Position numbers and translations under genes: made by a program. 64,000 nt of DNA. It comes from Rhizobium rosettiformans. GTDB taxonomy: Bacteria; Pseudomonadota; Alphaproteobacteria; Rhizobiales; Rhizobiaceae. This document shows, piece by piece, positions 52,135 to 61,372 of this stretch (its first letter is position 1; every line of letters begins with the position of its first letter). The stretch is from positions 752,001 to 816,000 of the forward strand of contig NZ_CP032405.1 in NCBI RefSeq assembly GCF_016806065.1, given 5' to 3'. The notes below the pieces were generated by a model, which did no database searches, was not told the DNA's origin, and saw only the letters and a program-made list of their open reading frames with translations.

Positions 52135-53447
52135 TGTCGAGTCCCATTGCCAATCTCCCCGCCGCAAAACGCTTCGTGCTTGCCAATGCGACACTGCCGC
52201 AGATTTGCGTCGATGGTGTCGAGGCGCCGGCCTGCGAGGGCCTGATCAGCGCCGACATCGTCGTTGCTGACGGCAAGGTGGAGGCGATCCTGAAGCCCGG
52301 CGAGGCACCCGCTGGCCTCCCCTCGACGGATCTCCGCCACGGCATGGTCTGGCCGACCTTCACCGACATGCACACCCATCTCGATAAGGGTCACATCTGG
52401 GATCGCCGCCCGAATCCCTCGGGCGATTTCATGGGTGCGCTCGAAGCGGTCCAGGCCGATCGTGTCGCCCGCTGGACGGCTGAAGACGTCAAGGCGCGCA
52501 TGGAATTCTCCCTGCGAACGGCCTATGCCCATGGCACAAGCCTGATCCGCACCCATCTCGACAGCCTGGCGCCCCAGCACCGCATCTCCTTCGAGGTCTT
52601 CGCGGAAGTCCGCGACGCCTGGGCGGGCAAGGTCGACCTGCAGGCCGCCGCCCTCTTTCCCTTCGACCAGATCACCGACGAGGCCTTTTTCAAGGATCTG
52701 GTCGAAGTCATCGTCGCCCACAAAGGCCTGCTCGGCGGCGTCACCTATCTGATGCCGGAACTCGACGAAAAGCTCGACATCCTCTTCCGCACAGCCTCCG
52801 AAAACGGCCTCGACATCGACCTGCATGTCGACGAGACACAGGACAAGGAAACCCTGACGCTGAAGACCATTGCGGAAGCCAAAATCCGCAATGGCTTCGA
52901 AGGATCCGTCACTGTCGGCCATTGCTGCTCGCTCGCGCGTCAGGACGAGGATCTGGCGAAACGCACCATCGATCTGGTGGCTGAGGCCGGCCTCTCCGTC
53001 GTCTCGCTGCCGATGTGCAACATGTATCTGCAGGACCGTCACCCGGCCCGCACGCCCCGCCAGCGCGGCGTAACCCTCTTCCATGAACTCACGGCAGCAG
53101 GCGTCGCGACCGCCGTCTCCTCCGACAACACCCGCGACCCCTTCTATGCCTACGGTGATCTCGACCCCGTCGAGGTCTTCCGCGAAGCGGTGCGTATCAT
53201 CCATCTCGACCATCCGCTGGACACCGCCGCCCGCGTCGTCACCCGCACGCCCGCCGACATCCTCAAGCGTCCCGACCACGGACGCATCGCCGTCGGCGGC
53301 AAGGCGGACCTCGTCCTCTTCAGCGCCCGCCGCTGGAGCGAATTCCTTTCCCGTCCGCAGGCTGACCGCATCGTGATGCGGAATGGCATGGGCATCGACC
53401 GCAGCCTGCCGGATTACCGCGAACTTGACCCGTTGCTTGGAGTTTAG
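52134..53447 (+). CDS. Cytosine-deaminase-like amidohydrolase
   Basis: 437 aa. The metal site is MHTHLDKGHIWD (H80, H82), then IDLHVDETQDKETLTL, TVGHCCSLARQDEDLA and the catalytic aspartate in AVSSDNTRDPFYAYGDLDPV. This is the CodA branch, which deaminates cytosine, isoguanine, creatinine or related N-heterocycles. The cofactor is probably iron or zinc. It is coupled to the permease by a one-base overlap, so it most likely acts on the imported compound. The substrate is not certain. Confidence 0.88.
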   Translation: MSSPIANLPAAKRFVLANATLPQICVDGVEAPACEGLISADIVVADGKVEAILKPGEAPAGLPSTDLRHGMVWPTFTDMHTHLDKGHIWDRRPNPSGDFMGALEAVQADRVARWTAEDVKARMEFSLRTAYAHGTSLIRTHLDSLAPQHRISFEVFAEVRDAWAGKVDLQAAALFPFDQITDEAFFKDLVEVIVAHKGLLGGVTYLMPELDEKLDILFRTASENGLDIDLHVDETQDKETLTLKTIAEAKIRNGFEGSVTVGHCCSLARQDEDLAKRTIDLVAEAGLSVVSLPMCNMYLQDRHPARTPRQRGVTLFHELTAAGVATAVSSDNTRDPFYAYGDLDPVEVFREAVRIIHLDHPLDTAARVVTRTPADILKRPDHGRIAVGGKADLVLFSARRWSEFLSRPQADRIVMRNGMGIDRSLPDYRELDPLLGV

Positions 53448-53449
53448 AC

Positions 53450-54859
53450 ATGGCCGACTACGCGAGGATCAAACAGGAACTGGACGGCATCGCCGTCGAA
53501 GACAATCCGGCGCTCGTCAAACAGAAAAGCCGCGACTTCTACTGGTATTCGCCGATCCTGAAGGAAGAACTCGACAATGTCGTCGGTGACCTCGTCGTCT
53601 CGCCGACAACGGAAGAAGAGGTCATCCGGACGCTCAAGGTCGCCTATGCCCATGGCGTGCCCGTCACCCCGCGCGGCGGCGGCACCGGCAATTACGGCCA
53701 GGCCATGCCGCTCTCGGGCGGCATCGTTCTGAACCTGATCAACATGAACAAGGTGAAGGAGATCCTGCCCGGTCGCGTCATCTGCGAACCAGGCGTCATC
53801 ATCTCAGAACTCGACAAGCAGACCAAGGAACATTCCGGCCAGGAACTGCGCTTCCACCCATCGACGAAGCAGACCGCCAGCGTCGCCGGCTTTATCGCCG
53901 GCGGCTCCGGCGGCGTCGGCTCGATCACCTGGGGCGGCTTGCGCGACCTCGGCAACATCCTGCGCCTGCGCGTCGTCACCATGGAAGCCGAGCCGCGCGT
54001 GCTTGAACTCTCCGCCTGGGATCTGCAGAAGGTCTCGCACGCCTATGGCACCAACGGCATCATCACCGAAGTCGAGATGCCGCTGGCACCTGCTTACGAC
54101 TGGGTGGACGTCATCGTCGGCTATGACGACTTCATGGACGCGGTGAAATTTGCCGATGCGCTCGCCCACAAGAACGGCATCCTCCTGAAGGAAGTCGCCC
54201 CGATCGCAGCCCCGATCCCTTACGACTATTTCACGCGCCACAAGCCCTGGCTGAAGGAAGGCCAGTCGGTGGTCGTGCTGATGGTGGCACCCCATTCGAT
54301 GGAGCCCTTCCTGGCGCTCGCCGAGCGGATGAAGGGCGATGTGCGTTTCCGCTCCGATCAGGTCGAAAGCATGAAGGGCATCCCGCATGCCTATGAGCTG
54401 ACCTGGAACCACACGACGCTGCGAGCGCTGAAGCTCGATACCAACATCACCTATCTCCAGGTCCAATACCCCGGCCCCAATCATGTCGAGAAGGTCCGTG
54501 TCATGACCGAGCTCTTCCCCGACGAGGTCATCGGCCACCTCGAATTCATCAAGTTCGACGGCCAGATCCAATGCGCCGGCCTGCCACTGGTACGCTACAC
54601 CACCCAGGAACGGCTGGAAGAAATCATCCGCATCCACGAAGAAAACGGCTGCCCAATCTTCAACCCGCACCGCTACACGCTGGAAGAAGGCGGCATGAAG
54701 CAGACCGACCAGGTCCAACTCGCCTTCAAGAAGGAAACCGATCCGAAGGGCCTGCTCAATCCCGGCAAGATGATCGCCTGGGAGAACCCGGACTTCGACT
54801 TCTCGGCGGGCAAGAACTACCTCTTCCCGGGCCTGGAAGTGTTTTCCGAAGCCTCATAA
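53450..54859 (+). CDS. FAD-binding oxidoreductase (FAD_binding_4)
   Basis: 469 aa. FAD domain: VVSPTTEEEVIRTLKVAYAH, TPRGGGTGNYGQAMPLSGGI, PSTKQTASVAGFIAGGSGGV, GSITWGGLRDLGN. The C-terminal part (NGCPIFNPHRYTLEEGGMKQ, PKGLLNPGKMIAW) resembles FAD-linked oxidases. It starts two bases after the amidohydrolase stop. It probably oxidises the product of the deaminase. Not the same family branch as the oxidase at 26475, which has the C-terminal metal site. Confidence 0.85.
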   Translation: MADYARIKQELDGIAVEDNPALVKQKSRDFYWYSPILKEELDNVVGDLVVSPTTEEEVIRTLKVAYAHGVPVTPRGGGTGNYGQAMPLSGGIVLNLINMNKVKEILPGRVICEPGVIISELDKQTKEHSGQELRFHPSTKQTASVAGFIAGGSGGVGSITWGGLRDLGNILRLRVVTMEAEPRVLELSAWDLQKVSHAYGTNGIITEVEMPLAPAYDWVDVIVGYDDFMDAVKFADALAHKNGILLKEVAPIAAPIPYDYFTRHKPWLKEGQSVVVLMVAPHSMEPFLALAERMKGDVRFRSDQVESMKGIPHAYELTWNHTTLRALKLDTNITYLQVQYPGPNHVEKVRVMTELFPDEVIGHLEFIKFDGQIQCAGLPLVRYTTQERLEEIIRIHEENGCPIFNPHRYTLEEGGMKQTDQVQLAFKKETDPKGLLNPGKMIAWENPDFDFSAGKNYLFPGLEVFSEAS

Positions 54860-54874
54860 GGCCCTTCAGATGCG

Positions 54875-54961
54875 TTGCGGCTCCCTGTTCCGGAACCGCA
54901 ACGGATAACCGCCGGAACGAACTTATTCCGAAGGTACTCCCGGCCGGACCAATCCGGCCCA
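54875..54961 (+). terminator. Two hairpins between the FAD oxidase and flavodoxin-fold genes
   Basis: CGTTGCGG/CCGCAACG (54875-54882 with 54898-54905) and GGCCGGA/TCCGGCC with loop CCAA (54944-54950 with 54955-54961). Neither has a T tract. They may reduce read-through or stabilise RNA ends. The remaining gap up to 55096 shows no gene. Confidence 0.45.
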
Positions 54962-55096
54962 TGCGACATCAGACATGGCATCCCCCATCCCTCGGCATCA
55001 GGCGGCGAAGGATCGGGATGTTGGGACAAACGGCGCGGAAGTTTTCAACTGGACCCCGACTGCGAACGCGGCGGGCAACGACTTGGAGCTTTTGAC

Positions 55097-55678
55097 ATGC
55101 GCGTACTCGTCCTTCACTCCCACCCCCTAGACGAGAGCTTCGGCCGGGCGCTTTACAAGCTGACATGCGAGAGCCTGGAAAAGGCCGGCCACGAAGTCGA
55201 CGGCTGCAATCTTTATGAGGAGGGTTTCGACCCGGTGCTCTCAGCCCATGACCGCCGCGTCTATCACGACATCCCGGACAATCTGGCGCTCGTGAAGCCC
55301 TATGTCGACCGCTTGCTGAAAGCCGAAGCGCTCGTCATCGTCACGCCCGTCTGGAATTTCGGCTTTCCGGCCATGCTGAAGGGCTATTTCGATCGCGTCT
55401 GGCTGCCCGGCGTCTCCTTCGACCTGGTCGACGGCAAGCTCACCCCGACGCTCCGCCACATCAGGAAGCTCGCCGCCGTCATGACCTATGGTGCCACCCC
55501 GATGCGCGCCTTCCTCGCCGGCAATCCGCCAAAGAAGATCGTGAAGCGCGTCATCCGCGCCCAGATCAAGATCGGCGCGCCGGTCAAATACCTCGCCCAT
55601 TACGACATGAACAATTGCACGGAAGAAACCCGTGCAGCCTTCATGGCCAAGGTGCGCCGCGAGATGGAAAATTTCTGA
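55097..55678 (+). CDS. NAD(P)H-dependent flavin oxidoreductase, flavodoxin-like fold
   Basis: 193 aa. Flavodoxin_2 family: LVLHSHPLDESFGRALYKLT (phosphate loop), LVIVTPVWNFGFPAMLKGYF, DRVWLPGVSFDLVDGKLTPT. It probably transfers electrons from NAD(P)H through FMN to a quinone or other acceptor. ATG 55097 has CTTGGAGC; a longer frame exists but is non-conserved. It is probably part of, or read through from, the upstream operon, and converges on the RidA gene. Confidence 0.87.
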   Translation: MRVLVLHSHPLDESFGRALYKLTCESLEKAGHEVDGCNLYEEGFDPVLSAHDRRVYHDIPDNLALVKPYVDRLLKAEALVIVTPVWNFGFPAMLKGYFDRVWLPGVSFDLVDGKLTPTLRHIRKLAAVMTYGATPMRAFLAGNPPKKIVKRVIRAQIKIGAPVKYLAHYDMNNCTEETRAAFMAKVRREMENF

Positions 55679-55693
55679 GAGAAAGGCTTGCGG

Positions 55694-56083
55694 TCAGACC
55701 ACCTTGGCCGCTGTCACCTCGACTTCAACGAGGAATTCCGGCCGCGTGAAGCCGCCCACCACCAGCAGTGTCGAAACCGGCTTCGGATCGAGCGTATAGC
55801 GATCGCGCACCGCCATATAGGCGGGAAAGTCCTCCCGCCGCGTCACAAAGCCGGAGATCCGGATCACATCCGCGAAGGTCATCCCAGCCTCTTCCAGAAT
55901 GGCCTTGATCGCCTCAAAGCAAAGCTCGGCCTGGCCGGTCACATCAGGCGGGATCGTGTCGTCTGGACGGATGCCAAGCTGACCTGAAGTGACGAGCAGG
56001 CTCGCACCTGGCGGCACCAGCAGACCGTGATTGTAGTGTCCGAAAGGACGGCGGACGGAGGGGGGATTGAAGACCTTTTTCAT
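55694..56083 (-). CDS. RidA family enamine/imine deaminase-like protein
   Basis: 129 aa. RidA (YjgF/UK114) pattern: FGHYNHGLLVPPGASLLVTS, GQLGIRPDDTIPPDVTGQAE, CFEAIKAILEEAGMTFADVI, STLLVVGGFTRPEFLVEVEV. RidA hydrolyses reactive enamines and imines released by amino-acid and N-heterocycle enzymes. A catalytic-type arginine is present (FTRPEFLVEVE). ATG 56083 (MKKVFNPPS) was chosen over a longer frame. It lies 89 bases after the UgpC-type ATPase gene and could be the last gene of that operon, or work with the amidohydrolase pathway on the other strand. Confidence 0.85.
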   Translation of the reverse strand: MKKVFNPPSVRRPFGHYNHGLLVPPGASLLVTSGQLGIRPDDTIPPDVTGQAELCFEAIKAILEEAGMTFADVIRISGFVTRREDFPAYMAVRDRYTLDPKPVSTLLVVGGFTRPEFLVEVEVTAAKVV

Positions 56084-56172
56084 GGGTCCGAGCCTAGCGC
56101 GGCGAGCCCGTGTGCGAAAGCGCAAAGCGCGCATCGACTCGCCTTTTGTCCTTGGCGATTGAGGCCTGTCGG

Positions 56173-57264
56173 CTAACGAATGCGCAGCCCCGAAGCATCG
56201 AAGAGAAAGCTGGTCTTCGCAGAAATCCCCACCGCGATCTCGTCGCCATAGCGCGCTCCATGACGCCGCTCTTCCTGCTCGATGATGATCTGCTCGCCGG
56301 GCACCGTATGGGCGTAAACATAGCTGGTATTGCCGAGATGTTCGACAACATCGACATGCGCCACCATCCGCGTATCCCCGCTGCCATCAGGCAGGAAATG
56401 CTCTGGCCGCACCCCGACCGTCACGGCATCGCCGACCTTTGGCGGGGTCGCGCAGGCAATCGTCAACTGCGTATCCGGCCGCGCAGTGAGGGCGACAGTG
56501 ACCTGCCCACCCTCCGCCTGAGCGACGACCGTGGCCGGCAGAAAATTCATTCGCGGCGAGCCGATGAACCCGGCCACGAACATGTTGTCGGGATCGTCGT
56601 AAAGGGCGAGCGGCGCTCCGACCTGCTCGACAATGCCGCCACGCATGACGACGATCTTGTCGGCCAGCGTCATAGCCTCGACCTGGTCATGCGTGACATA
56701 GACGATGGTGGCGTTGAGCTCCTTGTGCAGCCGGGCGATCTCGACACGCATGTGCACGCGCAGTTCCGCGTCGAGGTTCGAAAGCGGCTCGTCGAACAGG
56801 AAAACGTCTGGCTGGCGCACGATGGCACGGCCGATCGCGACACGCTGCCGTTGGCCGCCCGACAAGGCCTTGGGCTTGCGGTCCATCAGCGCGTCGAGTT
56901 CGAGGATCTTCGCCGCCGCATTGACCCGTCGCTCGATCTCGTCCTTCGCCATGCCGGCAAAGCGCAACGCGAACCCCATGTTCTCCCGCACGGTCATATG
57001 CGGGTAGAGCGCATAGGTCTGGAACACCATGGCAATGCCACGCTTCGACGGATCGACATCGTTCATCACGCTGCCGCCGATCTCAAGCGTGCCTGCGGAA
57101 ATGTCCTCAAGCCCCGCGATCATCCGCAGCAGCGTGGACTTGCCGCAGCCGGACGGACCGACGAAGACGACGAATTCCCCCGAGGAAACCTCGAGATTCA
57201 CCCCCTTGATGACCTCAAGCGAGCCGTAGGACTTGCGGATATCGGTGAGCCGGACCTCTGCCAT
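56173..57264 (-). CDS. ABC transporter ATP-binding protein, UgpC/MalK type
   Basis: 363 aa. Walker A FVGPSGCGKSTLLRMIAGLE, Q loop MVFQTYALYPHMTVRENMGF, signature PKALSGGQRQRVAIGRAIVR and Walker B FLFDEPLSNLDAELRVHMRV. The C-terminal TOBE/OB domain (about 240-363) is typical of CUT1 sugar importers. ATG 57264 (MAEVRLTDIRKSYG) was chosen over a longer start inside the beta-galactosidase gene. It serves the permeases at 59529 and 60347. Confidence 0.93.
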   Translation of the reverse strand: MAEVRLTDIRKSYGSLEVIKGVNLEVSSGEFVVFVGPSGCGKSTLLRMIAGLEDISAGTLEIGGSVMNDVDPSKRGIAMVFQTYALYPHMTVRENMGFALRFAGMAKDEIERRVNAAAKILELDALMDRKPKALSGGQRQRVAIGRAIVRQPDVFLFDEPLSNLDAELRVHMRVEIARLHKELNATIVYVTHDQVEAMTLADKIVVMRGGIVEQVGAPLALYDDPDNMFVAGFIGSPRMNFLPATVVAQAEGGQVTVALTARPDTQLTIACATPPKVGDAVTVGVRPEHFLPDGSGDTRMVAHVDVVEHLGNTSYVYAHTVPGEQIIIEQEERRHGARYGDEIAVGISAKTSFLFDASGLRIR

Positions 57265-57275
57265 GTAAGCCTCGC

Positions 57276-59519
57276 TCAGGTGACGTTGAAGGTCATGCGC
57301 TTGGTCCCGAAGGGACGGCAAGTCGCCGACAGCGTCAAGTGACCGGTTTCGTTTCCGGCTTCGACATAAACGCCAACCGCGCCACCCTTGAAGGAGAGAA
57401 GCGAGGGGCCGACGATCCGGCCCGGGCCTTCGAGCGACACCTCGACCGGATCATCGAAGAAGCCCAGGACATTGCCGCCCTGATCGAGCGCACGCAGGAT
57501 GACGCGAACCGTGTCCTTCTCGCCAGATCGAAGCTCAGTGTCGTCAGCCGCGATGTCCAGAGTTGTCGGCAGCGGATCGGCTGGCAGATGACGGCGAACC
57601 ACTTCCTCGCCGTTGATAAAGCCGACCAGTTCGCCATCCCGCCAGGTCATGCCCCATTCGCCGAATTCCTCCGGCGTGACCATGCTGTGGTCGAGAATGC
57701 AGGGCGGATGCGGGAGGTGCGGATAGGTCTTAGTATCCGGCTCGATCCGCTTGACGATATGGCCCATGCGGATTTCGACATAGTCGCAATTGGTGAGCAC
57801 GATCAGCGGCAGCACGCCACCGATATTGCGCTCGCCACGCGCCCAGAAGCTGACCGGCTGCATTACCACTTTGTCAGTTGGGTCGCCCTGCGAGGCATAG
57901 GCGTAAGCCGCGAATTTCGGCTCGCGATACATGTCGGTGACGCCGTGATAGCAGATGCGATCGCCGGAGCCGAAATCCTTGTGGGTGTTGTAGTCGAACA
58001 TGCACCAGCCGGTGGACCCCGAGATCGACGGGTCACCGGCGGCGGCATTGAGGATCGCCAGATGCCGGCCGACATGCTCCGCCTGCCGCTGCTCCTGGTC
58101 GAAACGCTTGGTCGGATACATGTGACCGCCGTATTCGGTGATCATGTAGGGCACCTTGCGGTCGAGCCCGGTGACCTCGCGCTGGTCGCGCAGCACCAGC
58201 CGCTCGCGATTGTGGCCCGGCATTTCCTCCATGCCGAGGATGAAGTCGTTCATCGTATAGACGTCTTCGAGCAGCTCGCTGTCGGTGATGTAGCGAACAC
58301 CGCCGGTCTGGCGGGTCGTGTCGAGCGAACGCGCCATGGCATTCGTCTCGACATAGAAGTCGTGATCGTCCTGGCTCTCGTTGATGCGGACACCCCAGAT
58401 GATGATTGAGGGGTGGTTCCAGTCGCGCTCGATCATCCGGCGCACGTTCTGAACGCTCTCCGCCTTCCAGGCATCCCCGCCGATATGCTGCCAGCCGGGA
58501 ATTTCCTCGAAGACCAGCAGACCGATCTCGTCGCAACGGTCGAGGAAGTACTTCGACTGCGGATAATGCGAGGTGCGGGCAATGTTGCAGGCGAGATCGA
58601 ACTTCAGGATATCGGCATCCTTCTCCTGACCACGCCGACCCATGGCGTAACCGAGATGCGGCCAGGCCTGGTGACGGTTGAGGCCGCGCAGCTTCACGAC
58701 GCGACCATTCAGCTTAAAGCCCTCGATCGTGTATTCGGCCGAGCGGAAGCCAAAACGGCTCGTCGTCTCATCGATACCGGCTGCGGTCTCCAGCGTAACG
58801 GTGAGGTGGTACAGAGCAGGATTGTCGATATCCCAGAGCGTGATGCCCTGAAGTGCGGAAAAGCTGAGCGCGACCTCACCGCCGGAAACACTTGCCTCGG
58901 TCCGCGCAATTTCCTGACCCGCGGCATCCTTAAGAACAGCCGTAACCTTGCCGGAGAGCGCCTGATCCGTCGGATTGGAAATCCAGACCCGCGCCGTGAC
59001 CTGCTTGGTTTCAGAGAGCACATCCGGCGTCTCGATCTTGACGTTCTTGATCGAAACCGGCGCAGTGATCTTGAGCCAGACGTCGCGATAGATGCCAGCA
59101 TAGGTGAGATAGTCGATCACGCCACCGAAAGGCGGGATTTCGGGGTTTTCCGAACCATCGATCTTCACCGTCAGCAGGTTGTCGCCGGCCTTCAAATGCG
59201 GCGTCAGCCGCGCCTCGAACGGCGTATAGCCATCCTTGTGCCCGGTGATCTCGGCGCCATTCAGATAGACCACGCTGTCCGCCATGGCGGCATCGAACAC
59301 CAGCGAAACTTCTTTGCCTTCGAAACGCGGATCCCAGGCAATGACCTTCTGATAGGTGAAGGCCTTCTGATAGCTCTTCTCGTCGAAGTAATTATAGGGC
59401 AGCTCGACCGACGTATGGGGAAGCTGGACCGTCTCGCCCGGCTGGGACGCCGAGGCAAAAGCCGGCTCGAAGCCTGCGCGGAAGGTCCAGTCCCGGTTGA
59501 AAGTCTCGATAATGCGCAT
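57276..59519 (-). CDS. Glycoside hydrolase family 2 (beta-galactosidase-type)
   Basis: 747 aa. The N-terminal sugar-binding domain (about 40-160, YAGIYRDVWLKITAPVSIKN), immunoglobulin-like domain (about 160-260), then the catalytic barrel with acid/base E381 in IIWGVRINESQDDHDFY and nucleophile E462 in MITEYGGHMYPTKRFD. The C-terminal domains are all-beta. It is smaller than LacZ and closer to the plant- and soil-type GH2 enzymes. There is no signal peptide, so it is cytoplasmic and acts on the imported oligosaccharide. It starts nine bases after the MalG-type permease gene. Confidence 0.9.
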   Translation of the reverse strand: MRIIETFNRDWTFRAGFEPAFASASQPGETVQLPHTSVELPYNYFDEKSYQKAFTYQKVIAWDPRFEGKEVSLVFDAAMADSVVYLNGAEITGHKDGYTPFEARLTPHLKAGDNLLTVKIDGSENPEIPPFGGVIDYLTYAGIYRDVWLKITAPVSIKNVKIETPDVLSETKQVTARVWISNPTDQALSGKVTAVLKDAAGQEIARTEASVSGGEVALSFSALQGITLWDIDNPALYHLTVTLETAAGIDETTSRFGFRSAEYTIEGFKLNGRVVKLRGLNRHQAWPHLGYAMGRRGQEKDADILKFDLACNIARTSHYPQSKYFLDRCDEIGLLVFEEIPGWQHIGGDAWKAESVQNVRRMIERDWNHPSIIIWGVRINESQDDHDFYVETNAMARSLDTTRQTGGVRYITDSELLEDVYTMNDFILGMEEMPGHNRERLVLRDQREVTGLDRKVPYMITEYGGHMYPTKRFDQEQRQAEHVGRHLAILNAAAGDPSISGSTGWCMFDYNTHKDFGSGDRICYHGVTDMYREPKFAAYAYASQGDPTDKVVMQPVSFWARGERNIGGVLPLIVLTNCDYVEIRMGHIVKRIEPDTKTYPHLPHPPCILDHSMVTPEEFGEWGMTWRDGELVGFINGEEVVRRHLPADPLPTTLDIAADDTELRSGEKDTVRVILRALDQGGNVLGFFDDPVEVSLEGPGRIVGPSLLSFKGGAVGVYVEAGNETGHLTLSATCRPFGTKRMTFNVT

Positions 59520-59528
59520 TTCAAAGTC

Positions 59529-60350
59529 CTATTTCACGGAGCCGAGCATGCCCTGCACGAACTGGCGCTGCATGGCGAAGAAGACGAGAAGGGTTGGAAG
59601 GGTGGCAAGAATGGTGCCGATCATCACCGTGCCGTATTCGGGCGAATAGGCGGAGGCGAGCGACGAGACCACCAGCGTGATCGTCTTCATGTCGTTCGAC
59701 TGCAGCACGATCAGCGGCCAGAGATAGTTGTTCCAGTTGAGCATGAAGACGATGACGAAGGCCGCCGCATAGGTCGAGCGCATCACCGGGACATAAATAT
59801 AGAAGAAGATCTGCCACTCCTTCAGACCATCGACCTTGGCCGCATCGCGAAGCTCGGTCGGGAAGGCCTTCGAGGCCTGGCGGAAGTAGAAGATGATGAA
59901 GGCCGACGCGATCATCGGCAGCATGATGGCGATATGCGTGTTGAGCAGTCCCGCCTTGCCCATCAGCATGAAGAGCGGGATCATCAGCGCCGCGAACGGC
60001 ACCATCAGCGTCAGCAGGATCACGGTATAGACCCGCTCCCGAAGTTTGGAGCGGAACATCTCGAAGCCATAACCGGCAAGCGACGAGACGAGCAGCGTCA
60101 ATGCTGTGCCGACCAGCGCGATCTTCACCGAATTCCAGAAGACCAGCGGCACATCCACCTGCGCAAAGAAAGACGCGATATTGTCGAGGAGGGCCGTACC
60201 GAACGTGACCTTTCCGCGAATGATCTGGCTGGTCGTATTCGTTGCCCCAATCACCATCCAGATGAAGGGGAAGATCGAGAGAAAGGCGGCAAGCGACAAC
60301 ACGCTGTACTGCACGATGTCGGGCAGGCGGCGACGAAGTATTGTCATCAT
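59529..60350 (-). CDS. Carbohydrate ABC transporter permease (MalG type)
   Basis: 273 aa with six helices. EAA loop in FPTELRDAAKVDGLKEWQIF. FIWMVIGATNTTSQIIRGKV near the N-terminus is the family segment. It pairs with the MalF-type permease at 60347. It starts with ATGATG; the first overlaps the malF-type stop by four bases. Confidence 0.92.
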   Translation of the reverse strand: MMTILRRRLPDIVQYSVLSLAAFLSIFPFIWMVIGATNTTSQIIRGKVTFGTALLDNIASFFAQVDVPLVFWNSVKIALVGTALTLLVSSLAGYGFEMFRSKLRERVYTVILLTLMVPFAALMIPLFMLMGKAGLLNTHIAIMLPMIASAFIIFYFRQASKAFPTELRDAAKVDGLKEWQIFFYIYVPVMRSTYAAAFVIVFMLNWNNYLWPLIVLQSNDMKTITLVVSSLASAYSPEYGTVMIGTILATLPTLLVFFAMQRQFVQGMLGSVK

Positions 60351-61243
60351 CGACGTTCCCTTGCGGCATAGAATTGCAGGAAGGAGAGCACCGCCACCAT
60401 CAGCACGATCACATAGGAGACGGTCGCCGCATAACCGAAGCTCGGCATGAAGCGGAAGGTCAGATTGTAGATATAAAGCGACAAGGTCAGCGTCGAATTC
60501 GCCGGCCCGCCCGTGCCTTCGGTGAAGTTATAGACCTCGTCGAAGAGCTGCAGCGTGCCGATGGTCGAGGTGATCGTGGTGAACAGGATCACCGGCTTCA
60601 GCATTGGGATCGTCAGGAAGGCGAAACGCCCCCAGGACGGCACGCCGTCGATCTTCGCCGCCTCGTAGATCGAGCGGTCGATGTTCTGCAGCGCTGCCAG
60701 ATAGAAGATCATGTTGTAGCCGGTCCAGCGCCAGGTGATGGCGATGATGATCAGGACCTTGGCCCAGAAGGGGTCGGTGAGCCAGCCGATCGGTTCGCCG
60801 ATGACGCCGATGGCGAGCAGCGTATTGTTCACCACGCCGTCGAGCGAAAACATGCTCTTGAACAGGATCGAATAGGCGACCAGCGAGGACACGCAGGGCA
60901 GGAAGATCATCGTCCGGAAGAGGCCGGAATAACGCAGCTTCGGATTGTTCAGCATGGCGGCCAGGATCAGCGCCATGGTGATCATGATCGGCACCTGCAC
61001 GATGAAGAAGATGATGGTGTTTTGCAGCGCCTGCCAGAAGACCGGATCATTCCAGAGACGCACGAGGTTACCCGTGCCTGAGAATTTCAGCATCATTCCG
61101 CGTCCCGAATACAGGGAGAGAATGAGCGAGCGAACGATCGGATAGAGCATGAACAGCGAAATGAGCGCGATGGCGGGCGCAACGAACAGCCATCCGTTCA
61201 CGTCGTAATAGCGTTTCAAGCTGGATCTGGATGTGGTGGCCAT
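60347..61243 (-). CDS. Carbohydrate ABC transporter permease (MalF type)
   Basis: 298 aa with six helices. LFVAPAIALISLFMLYPIVR at the N-terminus and the EAA loop in DRSIYEAAKIDGVPSWGRFA. CUT1-family channel subunit. It follows the binding-protein gene across a 129-base gap with an intra-operon hairpin. Confidence 0.92.
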   Translation of the reverse strand: MATTSRSSLKRYYDVNGWLFVAPAIALISLFMLYPIVRSLILSLYSGRGMMLKFSGTGNLVRLWNDPVFWQALQNTIIFFIVQVPIMITMALILAAMLNNPKLRYSGLFRTMIFLPCVSSLVAYSILFKSMFSLDGVVNNTLLAIGVIGEPIGWLTDPFWAKVLIIIAITWRWTGYNMIFYLAALQNIDRSIYEAAKIDGVPSWGRFAFLTIPMLKPVILFTTITSTIGTLQLFDEVYNFTEGTGGPANSTLTLSLYIYNLTFRFMPSFGYAATVSYVIVLMVAVLSFLQFYAARERR

Positions 61244-61332
61244 GCGGTTATCCCCGAACCCGATCAGTGGTCACTGAACCTTGTTATGCGAAGGGAAGCC
61301 GCGCGACGTTTCCGCCGCGCGTCTCCGGGAGG

Positions 61333-61363
61333 ACAGGGGCCATGCCCGAGGCCAAGCCCCTGT
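61333..61363 (-). terminator. Intra-operon hairpin after the sugar-binding-protein gene
   Basis: ACAGGGGC/GCCCCTGT stem of eight bases (61333-61340 with 61356-61363), just after the binding-protein stop in the direction of transcription, without a T tract. Probably raises binding-protein message over the permease message. Confidence 0.6.
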
Positions 61364-61372
61364 GGGATGGGC

